From: Chryseobacterium sp. MYb264
GTDB taxonomy: Bacteria > Bacteroidota > Bacteroidia > Flavobacteriales > Weeksellaceae
Direction: 5' to 3'
Length of the DNA stretch: 64,000 nucleotides
Assembly (NCBI RefSeq): GCF_035974275.1
Contig: NZ_CP142422.1
Location: 1,116,001 to 1,180,000 of the forward strand
The position numbers and the translations under genes were made by a program. Below, one piece after another: positions 56,455-64,000 of the stretch. Under the pieces are notes generated by a model, which worked only from the letters and a program-made list of their open reading frames with translations, was not told the origin of the DNA and ran no database searches. How positions within the stretch are numbered: the first letter of the stretch is position 1; every line of letters begins with the position of its first letter.

Positions 56455-58629
56455 CTAGACATATAATACCTTCTCAAACACCCCAATCACCTTAAAAGTC
56501 ATCGTCTCCTCATCCCTCAACACAATAGATTCAAAAGGTTTTGTCGACAAAGGCTTCAAGGTAATTTCTTCATGGTGCCATCCTTCATCATCCGTTACTT
56601 TTTTACTGGAATATTCCTTTATGGTATAATTCGCTCCTGTTTCACTGTCAAAAATTTCACTTCCTTCAACTAAGGTTATCAATCCATTACGGCTCCCTCC
56701 CGAATATTTCCTGAACAGACATAAGCTCTCATTGGGAATAACTTTGTTCATTGATTCCCCTACTACTTTGCAGACAAAATAGTCTGCATGATCAGTAATA
56801 TTTTGTAATTCAATATATTTAACTTCTTCTACTGATTGCAAATCTGAAAACTGACCTGCTGCAATCTCAAGATCATAATAAGGAACTGTAAATTCATTTG
56901 GAGTATCAACTATAGTATGGACTTTTGTCTCATTTTTAGAATTGCCAAATAGCGGGATAATCTGTGAAAAGTATTTTCTTAAATTTGGATTGCAGACATA
57001 GATGTATGTTCCTTCAATTCCTCTGAGGAGTATTGTTTTGTAAATATTGATTACATAATCCAATAAAACTTTTGGGTCTTTTATTGAGTTTTTACCGTTT
57101 TTGTCTTTATAATTTTCCTTATAAACGATTAATTCATTGGTTCTAAAATCATAATCTAATTCAGGTCCGATAATAACTCCTGTGTAATTCAGGTCATAAC
57201 CCTGTGTTGTATGAATACATCCCACCTCGTTGATTGCATTGGGTGAATTAACCCAATCTGTCACGATACTGTTCCATTGTAATGAGGTATCATCGATCAC
57301 AATATCAAATCTTGATTTATCATTTTTAGAGATCCATTCCCATGCGAACCCAGCTACCATTCGGGATAATCCTATTTTTTTTTCCTTTAAATGAATTTGT
57401 TTGACCATTTCATTTAAATCATCAAATAACTTCAGATCATAGAACCCTATGTTATGTTGCTGCTGTCGGATAAAACTGGGTTTATCAAACATTTGATGAA
57501 TCAATTTTACATATTGATTACCTCCTTTTACTCTAAACTGTGTACTTAACTTGTCATTTCTTGTACTTGTCAATTGCTTCAAAGCATAAAAACGATCACG
57601 AGTTACATCAGAGGGTTTTATTGATTGAAATTGGTCATAAAAAATAATTGATTTTTCGCTCTGGATCTGAACCCAATCTAATTCAGAGGTCGTCATTTTA
57701 TCTAAACCTAAAAGCTCACTGTTTTTATCAAAAGTTCCAAAATAAGAACCGAGATTTACTCTTCTTCGCAGACGGTGCCCCTCATCTACAATGAGTAAAT
57801 CATATTTTTGTTTAGTTATTTCTGAAGGTCCGATTACCATCTTCTGGGATAATCCTTTAATGTTTTTGAAAACATTGGAAATTGTTTTTCGAAAAGAGGC
57901 CATTGGTATAACCAAAGCTATATTTAAATCGCCATATTTCGCTTTCACCCTCTCCAGAATTTTAAACAACTCACCATCTTTTTCATCAAAATCTGAATAA
58001 TTAAAATCACTTATGTCGGTTTTTAACAGCTTAAAAAGAAAAATAGCAAGGATAGATTTTCCGGTTCCGGCACCCCCTTCAATTAAACTCACTTTTGCCT
58101 GATCATCAAGAAGACATTGCAAAATCATTTTGAGTCCTGAAATTTGTTCTCTAGATAACGACTTATAAGGAGAATATTTAAATAAATCAGAGTTATCAAT
58201 ATCATCAAGAGAATGTCTGGCAATCCCTAAACTCCTTAGTTCAGTCCAAATATCTTTGAACTGTTCCCAATACACTTCTTTTTTCTGGTAAAACTGATGA
58301 TTAGAAATCCCTAGATTTCCATTCTGTAAAGAATACATTCCATCCGCAGAAATATATTTAATAAGATTTGATTCAATATCTAAAGTCGCAGATTTATTGA
58401 ACTTATCGCTTAAAATTAAATTAACAGTCCCTAATCTTTGCTTTTTTTCAATTTTTGAATGTGTTTTTAATCTGTTAAGAACATCTGTCGTTTCACCTAC
58501 ATAGGCTTCTTTAGTTGTATTTTCCTCTAAAAAATAAACCAATGGCCAATTAAGAAATTGATGATGATTCTCAATGATTTCCGATTCCAGATTATTGTCA
58601 AAAGGGTATTGTTGTATAGAAAAACTCAT
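56455..58629 (-). CDS. GIY-YIG / DUF2075 helicase / S24 peptidase fusion
   Basis: 724 residues with three recognisable parts. A GIY-YIG nuclease (about 28-95; PLVYFLEE, EAYVGETTDVLNRLKTH) comes first. A DUF2075 superfamily-1-like ATPase follows (about 160-565), with Walker A GGAGTGKS (185-192), Walker B LLIVDEGHRLRRR (278-290), STQFRVKGG and TTQGYDL motifs. The end is a LexA/S24-type peptidase (about 590-724), with Ser626 in VVGESMNKVIPNESLCLF and Lys671 in NYTIKEY as candidate dyad. GIY-YIG plus DUF2075 proteins are known; the added S24 unit suggests damage or infection sensing. It starts 15 bp after the MazG-like gene. Confidence 0.85.
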   Translation of the reverse strand: MSFSIQQYPFDNNLESEIIENHHQFLNWPLVYFLEENTTKEAYVGETTDVLNRLKTHSKIEKKQRLGTVNLILSDKFNKSATLDIESNLIKYISADGMYSLQNGNLGISNHQFYQKKEVYWEQFKDIWTELRSLGIARHSLDDIDNSDLFKYSPYKSLSREQISGLKMILQCLLDDQAKVSLIEGGAGTGKSILAIFLFKLLKTDISDFNYSDFDEKDGELFKILERVKAKYGDLNIALVIPMASFRKTISNVFKNIKGLSQKMVIGPSEITKQKYDLLIVDEGHRLRRRVNLGSYFGTFDKNSELLGLDKMTTSELDWVQIQSEKSIIFYDQFQSIKPSDVTRDRFYALKQLTSTRNDKLSTQFRVKGGNQYVKLIHQMFDKPSFIRQQQHNIGFYDLKLFDDLNEMVKQIHLKEKKIGLSRMVAGFAWEWISKNDKSRFDIVIDDTSLQWNSIVTDWVNSPNAINEVGCIHTTQGYDLNYTGVIIGPELDYDFRTNELIVYKENYKDKNGKNSIKDPKVLLDYVINIYKTILLRGIEGTYIYVCNPNLRKYFSQIIPLFGNSKNETKVHTIVDTPNEFTVPYYDLEIAAGQFSDLQSVEEVKYIELQNITDHADYFVCKVVGESMNKVIPNESLCLFRKYSGGSRNGLITLVEGSEIFDSETGANYTIKEYSSKKVTDDEGWHHEEITLKPLSTKPFESIVLRDEETMTFKVIGVFEKVLYV

Positions 58630-58644
58630 TATTAAAAACTGACA

Positions 58645-58974
58645 CTACAATTCATTATACTTAGTTGCATTCCCTTTTGATTTATCAACCGGGTATTTTT
58701 CTGCATTCTTATCCATCTTTTCCTGAATGATTTCAGTAATATTCAGATTATGTTTATGTGCTAAAAGTAAGGCGTACATTAATACATCCGCAAGCTCTTC
58801 TTTAAGCCTATCCAGCTTAAAATCTTCATTATTTTTCCACAAAAACAACTCAAGGAGTTCAGATGATTCGATAGATAAAGCAAGAGCAAGATCTTTAGAA
58901 TTATGAAATTGATCCCAGTCTCTTTCATCTCTAAATTTCACAATCTTTTCTATGAGCAGATTTAGATCTTTCAT
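58645..58974 (-). CDS. MazG-like nucleotide pyrophosphohydrolase
   Basis: 109 residues, the size of single-domain all-alpha MazG/DCTPP1-like enzymes. The metal-binding motif is complete: E36-S-S-E39 (SIESSELLELFLW) and E59-E60-L-A-D63 (EELADVLMYALLLAHKH). The TrpAspGlnPhe start (DWDQFHN) is typical of dCTPase-like members. It hydrolyses an NTP or dNTP to the monophosphate, probably dCTP by resemblance, which is inference. It is the first gene of the minus-strand defence run, 15 bp before the helicase fusion. Confidence 0.9.
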   Translation of the reverse strand: MKDLNLLIEKIVKFRDERDWDQFHNSKDLALALSIESSELLELFLWKNNEDFKLDRLKEELADVLMYALLLAHKHNLNITEIIQEKMDKNAEKYPVDKSKGNATKYNEL

Positions 58975-59534
58975 AATTTTTAATTCATAGTTATTTTATT
59001 AATGCCTATGCAATTTGACATCAAAGTAAAATCGATTGCACATACTAAAATCAAAGATATTAAAATGTTTTGGTGTTCACTTAAGGGAAACCGTAATTAA
59101 TATATTTAATTATGATTTTATATAATAATTTTATCAGAAAGTATTATTCTTATAGATTTATTTACTTGTTAAAAAAAACTTTCACATAAAGATTAAATTT
59201 AAATCTACATTCACACCCTCGAAGCAAGTATTGCATACCATAATAAATACGGAACTGCATCTTCTTTGCCTACAAAACGTAGCACTTCTTTCGGCAGCCG
59301 CTTCTAACCAGCAAATAAATTAAAGTCTTTATAATATTACGATGAACATTTTTAAAGCCATGAAAAGAACGTAAAGATTCTCTTAACACCAACTTCTCAA
59401 TACACTTCGCTTTGCTGCGTTACTCGAGGTGACGTATTGGGATTTGTGTTTGTACCCTAAAAAGATGAATTGAGAAAACAAAAAAGCTGCTTTCCGAAGA
59501 AAGCAGCACCTAAGATTTAAAATAAATCTAACAA
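58975..59534. other. intergenic region with probable defence-operon promoter
   Basis: No gene seen in 560 bp. On the minus strand TATCTTTG (complement of 59052-59059) is a perfect Bacteroidetes -7 box about 80 bp before the MazG-like start; a matching TTG -33 box is not evident. The right end holds the terminator of the YceI gene. Confidence 0.5.
59479..59507 (-). terminator. terminator of the YceI-like gene
   Basis: A perfect 9-bp stem, GCTGCTTTC with loop CGAA. On the minus strand it is followed by TTTTTT. Confidence 0.85.
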
Positions 59535-60215
59535 TTATTTTTTAGCTTTTACATCAACAGCGATTTCGATGTCTTTGCTGATTCCCCATTCTGCAGGATC
59601 TGCTTCAGAAGTACCGAATTTAATACCCCAGTCTGCTCTGTTCACGGTGAACTTAGCCTGTACAGAAGCTGAACCTTCAGCAACGTCCACTTTTGCAGGG
59701 AAAGTTACGTTAACTGTTTTTCCGGATAAAGTAAGGTTTCCGCTTACGGTTTTGTTTGCGCCTTCAATAGCTCCCTCTTTCGGTGCTTCAGCAAGATCTG
59801 CAACACTTGTAATTTTGAACTCTGAAGTTGGGTTTTTAGTTACATCAAAGAAATCAGCACTCTTAAGGTGAGTTTCAAGATCAGCCGGTTTTTTATCTTT
59901 TTCAGTTACTGATGCAGGATCTACTTTAATAGAAGCCATATCGATAACGAAGCTTCCTGCAGCAACCTGTCCGTTTTCAACGTTTAAGTCTCCGGATTTT
60001 ACAGTGATTGTTCCCCAACGTGGAGCAAAACCTCCTTTATGGAACGCTTTCCAGTTTACTACAGAAGTTGCAGCATCTACCGGTAAAACTTCACCTTTTC
60101 CTTCAGCAACGGTTTGCTCAGAGTTTGTAGCAGCGCTGTCTGCCGCTTTTTCCTTGTTACAAGATGCTGCCAATAAACCTACAGCTACCAATGCAATTAC
60201 ACTCAGTTTTTTCAT
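59535..60215 (-). CDS. YceI-family lipoprotein
   Basis: 226 residues. Lipoprotein signal MKKLSVIALVAVGLLAASCNKEK is followed by a polar linker (about 20-45) and one YceI lipocalin-like domain: VDAATSVVNWKAFHKGGFAPRWGTI, GSFVIDMASIKVD, FFDVTKNPTSEFKITSV, VSGNLTLSGKTVNVTFPAKV, WGIKFGTSEADPAEWGISKDIEI. YceI proteins bind isoprenoid-type lipids in the periplasm. It is monocistronic with a strong terminator. Confidence 0.94.
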   Translation of the reverse strand: MKKLSVIALVAVGLLAASCNKEKAADSAATNSEQTVAEGKGEVLPVDAATSVVNWKAFHKGGFAPRWGTITVKSGDLNVENGQVAAGSFVIDMASIKVDPASVTEKDKKPADLETHLKSADFFDVTKNPTSEFKITSVADLAEAPKEGAIEGANKTVSGNLTLSGKTVNVTFPAKVDVAEGSASVQAKFTVNRADWGIKFGTSEADPAEWGISKDIEIAVDVKAKK

Positions 60216-60409
60216 ATTATTTAATTGTTAAAAAATTAATTATTTAAATATAAATTAAATTCTTCTCTGATCCCTCTGCTTTTATTTGACAGGTCAAAAG
60301 TATAAAAAGGCTTTTTCGATGCTCTTACCATAGATCAAGAAATTCAAAAATAAGTCTATCTGTAGGGATTAAGACCAAATATAGTAAAACTTATCATTTC
60401 CTGAAGCCC

Positions 60410-60928
60410 TTAAGAGTAAAATTCATTATAAAGTTGCTCAATATCGTCAGCAAAACCGTATCCGCATGGAGAGGACCATTTGACACACTGAAGCGCTCTT
60501 TCCTGAAAATGATCAAGCAGATCATGTTTACTCATAAATACCAGCGCTATCTGATAATTCCTAGCGGCTGAATTGTAAAAAGACCTGGAATAATCTCCAT
60601 ATAAAGCAGTGAGTTGACAGGCGCTTTCAGGTAAATAAAGCATCACATCGGCTAACCCCATGGAACTTGGATTTATGCTTTTAAATTCTGAAATCGCCTT
60701 TTTAGCCACTGAAAATTTTTCTCCACTGCGCATCGGATTTTCTACGTTGAATTCGTTGCGGATCACTTTTTTATATTTTTTTATCAGTTCATTCTCATTA
60801 GTAGAATTAAAATAAATACCATAAAATTCTTTAACATAGGTATTCTTTTCATACAAATCAAGAATTTGCTGTATTAAGACTTCTTTAGTGAGCTTGGAAA
60901 GTTCTTTTTTTAGTGCTGACTTAGACAT
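60410..60928 (-). CDS. DUF6155-family hypothetical protein
   Basis: 172 residues, helical, without signal peptide. The opening SKSALKKELSKLTKEVLIQQILDLYEKNTYVKEFYGIYF and VRNEFNVENPMRSG-like centre fit the DUF6155 proteins of Bacteroidetes (recognition from memory). It ends CVKWSSPCGYGFADDIEQLYNEFY. The function is unknown. It lies between the YceI gene and the start of the CRISPR array, reading away from the array. Confidence 0.72.
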   Translation of the reverse strand: MSKSALKKELSKLTKEVLIQQILDLYEKNTYVKEFYGIYFNSTNENELIKKYKKVIRNEFNVENPMRSGEKFSVAKKAISEFKSINPSSMGLADVMLYLPESACQLTALYGDYSRSFYNSAARNYQIALVFMSKHDLLDHFQERALQCVKWSSPCGYGFADDIEQLYNEFYS

Positions 60929-61002
60929 TGATCCTATTTTTGTTTAAATATATTATTTTTAGAATAAAAACCCACTGTTCAGCTGTTTTTTCGTCTGAAC
61001 CA

Positions 61003-64000
61003 ACACCTGATTATTTCCAAATTTTGTTATCTTCGTGGTAACAAACAACTTTCAATTATTTTTTTATACTGTACTCGTCGTTGTGAATTGCTTTCAAATT
61101 TTGTTATCTTCGTGGTAACACACAACGCTACAAAAAAACAATAGCTGAGCAGAATAGTTGTGAATTGCTTTCAAATTTTGTTATCTTCGTGGTAACACAC
61201 AACATCAAGCAGGTCAAGGAGCATTGCATTATAGTTGTGAATTGCTTTCAAATTTTGTTATCTTCGTGGTAACACACAACTTAGAAACCTTTGAAAGCTT
61301 TGAAGAAACTGTTGTGAATTGCTTTCAAATTTTGTTATCTTCGTGGTAACACACAACAAGTATCTATCATGGGATAGCACTCAGCCTGTTGTGAATTGCT
61401 TTCAAATTTTGTTATCTTCGTGGTAACACACAACCCTTTTTCTACTTGCCCTTTATAGTTTCCTGTTGTGAATTGCTTTCAAATTTTGTTATCTTCGTGG
61501 TAACACACAACTAAAATGTATTTGGTAAGAAATTCTAATAAGTTGTGAATTGCTTTCAAATTTTGTTATCTTCGTGGTAACACACAACGTAGAAATTGTT
61601 CTTAAAAAATATGGAGGTGTTGTGAATTGCTTTCAAATTTTGTTATCTTCGTGGTAACACACAACCGGTTAAAATTCTGTAAGTTGGACTTCCTTGTTGT
61701 GAATTGCTTTCAAATTTTGTTATCTTCGTGGTAACACACAACTAAAAGACCTTATATCTGCTTTGCCGTCGGGTTGTGAATTGCTTTCAAATTTTGTTAT
61801 CTTCGTGGTAACACACAACTAGCTGCCGGAAATGTTGAGTACATGGATTGTTGTGAATTGCTTTCAAATTTTGTTATCTTCGTGGTAACACACAACGACC
61901 ACCCTATTGCAAAGAAATACCTCGAAGTTGTGAATTGCTTTCAAATTTTGTTATCTTCGTGGTAACACACAACAGAGAGAAAAAAAGTTGACTGGCTTAA
62001 TAAGTTGTGAATTGCTTTCAAATTTTGTTATCTTCGTGGTAACACACAACTCGCCTTTAATGCAGTTGCAAGGCTTAATCGTTGTGAATTGCTTTCAAAT
62101 TTTGTTATCTTCGTGGTAACACACAACGCATACAGATTAACGCAAAACTGCAAGACTGTTGTGAATTGCTTTCAAATTTTGTTATCTTCGTGGTAACACA
62201 CAACTAATTCTCGTCGCTTACATCGTCTATTGTAGTTGTGAATTGCTTTCAAATTTTGTTATCTTCGTGGTAACACACAACAAAGACGAAGAAAAGAAAG
62301 TTCCGGTACAAGTTGTGAATTGCTTTCAAATTTTGTTATCTTCGTGGTAACACACAACAAATGCGGTTATATATGGGGCTGCTGGCACGTTGTGAATTGC
62401 TTTCAAATTTTGTTATCTTCGTGGTAACACACAACTACCAAATCCATCATTGAAACGCCTACAAAGTTGTGAATTGCTTTCAAATTTTGTTATCTTCGTG
62501 GTAACACACAACTAAACGAATCGCGTAAGGGTTATATTGATAGTTGTGAATTGCTTTCAAATTTTGTTATCTTCGTGGTAACACACAACGACGAAGTTGA
62601 AATGGATTTCGACGCACAGGTTGTGAATTGCTTTCAAATTTTGTTATCTTCGTGGTAACACACAACCGGCAGGATAACTCTACAAATAGGTTACAGGTTG
62701 TGAATTGCTTTCAAATTTTGTTATCTTCGTGGTAACACACAACTCCAGCGCTGCATAGATACGCGGCTACAGTGTTGTGAATTGCTTTCAAATTTTGTTA
62801 TCTTCGTGGTAACACACAACGATGTCTCTGCCTACGATACTGTTTCATTAGTTGTGAATTGCTTTCAAATTTTGTTATCTTCGTGGTAACACACAACCAA
62901 ATTGACGGTGCAACAAACGAGGTTGAAGTTGTGAATTGCTTTCAAATTTTGTTATCTTCGTGGTAACACACAACCAATAAAGATTGAAGACTGGAAGGCC
63001 GAAGGTTGTGAATTGCTTTCAAATTTTGTTATCTTCGTGGTAACACACAACTTGAACAACTTCAAGCCTTTTAATTTCGTTGTTGTGAATTGCTTTCAAA
63101 TTTTGTTATCTTCGTGGTAACACACAACTATGAATAAAGAACACATCTTCAACGCTGCGTTGTGAATTGCTTTCAAATTTTGTTATCTTCGTGGTAACAC
63201 ACAACTAATCGCAATAACAACCCCGTTTAGATAATGTTGTGAATTGCTTTCAAATTTTGTTATCTTCGTGGTAACACACAACCCGCCTTCAACATTATCA
63301 AGATATAAACCTGTTGTGAATTGCTTTCAAATTTTGTTATCTTCGTGGTAACACACAACTATATTACTGATTTCTCGGGAGAGCTCGACGTTGTGAATTG
63401 CTTTCAAATTTTGTTATCTTCGTGGTAACACACAACGAATTCGGCAACATTACAATTACTTAATCAGTTGTGAATTGCTTTCAAATTTTGTTATCTTCGT
63501 GGTAACACACAACACGGCGGAATATAAAAAAGCGAACGGCGGTGTTGTGAATTGCTTTCAAATTTTGTTATCTTCGTGGTAACACACAACCCAACAACAT
63601 CACCCTCCCCATCCAAATTAGTTGTGAATTGCTTTCAAATTTTGTTATCTTCGTGGTAACACACAACATGAAGGATGAATAATGCAGGGGGAGCATTGTT
63701 GTGAATTGCTTTCAAATTTTGTTATCTTCGTGGTAACACACAACTTAGCAGAAGCGCGCGGGGACAGTTCCATAGTTGTGAATTGCTTTCAAATTTTGTT
63801 ATCTTCGTGGTAACACACAACCTGCTCTAGATGTTATAGAAGATGCCAGGGGTTGTGAATTGCTTTCAAATTTTGTTATCTTCGTGGTAACACACAACAA
63901 GGCGCAAGCTTTAGGTAATGCACAGGTGGTTGTGAATTGCTTTCAAATTTTGTTATCTTCGTGGTAACACACAACTTCCCGATTCAATATCAAATCTTAT
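61003..64000 (+). CRISPR. type II-C-like CRISPR array, continuing beyond window
   Basis: A 47-bp repeat beginning GTTGTGAATTGCTTTC and ending TCGTGGTAACACACAAC starts at 61080 and recurs every 77 bp up to 63929: 38 full copies, no variation seen by eye. Before them, 61003-61049 is a degenerate copy conserved only from about position 16 of the repeat. All 38 complete spacers are exactly 30 nt, and a 39th is cut at 64000. Repeat ends are complementary (GTTGTG/CACAAC). Repeats of 46-48 bp with 30-nt spacers are typical of type II-C (Cas9) loci in Bacteroidetes. The degenerate repeat marks the old end, so leader, cas9-cas1-cas2 and tracrRNA probably lie right of 64000. Confidence 0.97.
61080..61126 (+). 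promoter_or_regulatory. promoter-like sequence inside the CRISPR repeat (first full copy shown)
   Basis: Within each repeat, TTG (positions 2-4) and TATCTTCG (26-33) are 21 nt apart. The Bacteroidetes promoter is TTG-N17-23-TAnnTTTG, so only one base differs. Transcription would start near repeat position 38-40 and run rightward into the next spacer, giving spacer-repeat transcripts as in type II-C of Neisseria. Confidence 0.55.

Noticed and set aside
50370..61002. tracrRNA or anti-repeat near the array
   Set aside because: No stretch complementary to the repeat was noticed outside the array; it is expected beyond 64000.
61003..64000. Type VI-B (Cas13b) array
   Set aside because: Cas13b repeats are 36 nt; these are 47 nt with 30-nt spacers, which fits type II-C.

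Overview
The window looks like the chromosome of a Flavobacteriia bacterium close to Chryseobacterium. The evidence is the low GC, type IX secretion (T9SS) sorting domains, Oar-like TonB receptors, LytTR two-component systems, fasciclin/ferritin-like cell-surface proteins, a tet(X)-like monooxygenase, SatD, DUF6155, and a CRISPR array whose 47-nt repeats match the type II-C repeats of this group. No rRNA, tRNA or transposase gene was seen.

Layout. 1-1765: a LytTR response regulator (cut by the window edge) and its LytS-type kinase. 2.7-5.1 kb: a DeoR regulator and sugar-type MFS transporter, divergent from a VOC-fold protein across a 40-bp palindrome. 5.2-10.5 kb: housekeeping and stress genes, including the Tet(X)-like FAD monooxygenase. 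10.6-14.5 kb: an OmpH/Skp chaperone and a large TonB receptor. 14.9-15.1 kb: a MITE-like element. 15.6-19.4 kb: an anti-sigma/ECF sigma pair divergent from a fasciclin protein and two ferritin-like proteins. 21.4-26.2 kb: three paralogous outer-membrane barrels, each behind a sigma-54-like promoter and separated by a degenerate interspersed repeat family that includes an almost perfect 449-bp tandem duplication. 26.4-30.5 kb: purF, purC, satD (with an operator pair) next to a truncated DUF3307 gene, and a DJ-1/PfpI protein.

30.9-46.6 kb is an accessory Rhs polymorphic-toxin locus on the minus strand. In sense order it has a T9SS-sorted propeller-like protein, an Rhs-repeat protein, a full Rhs toxin with a metallopeptidase tip, then immunity-like lipoproteins and a trail of 5'-truncated orphan Rhs modules. 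Three almost identical 200-bp elements with hairpin ends and a central palindrome sit exactly at the 5' broken edge of each orphan module.

50.4-59.0 kb is a defence island, all minus strand and tightly spaced: a MazG-like pyrophosphohydrolase, a GIY-YIG/DUF2075-helicase/S24-peptidase fusion, an AvcD-like deoxycytidylate deaminase, and McrB and McrC. Two of the five genes are predicted to act on cytidine nucleotides and one pair cuts modified DNA, so the cluster may be a combined nucleotide-depletion and restriction module.

61.0-64.0 kb (running off the end) is a large, very regular CRISPR array: one degenerate repeat, 38 full 47-bp repeats, and every complete spacer exactly 30 nt. The repeat contains a Bacteroidetes-like promoter directed rightward. 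cas genes and the tracrRNA are not in the window and probably lie to the right.
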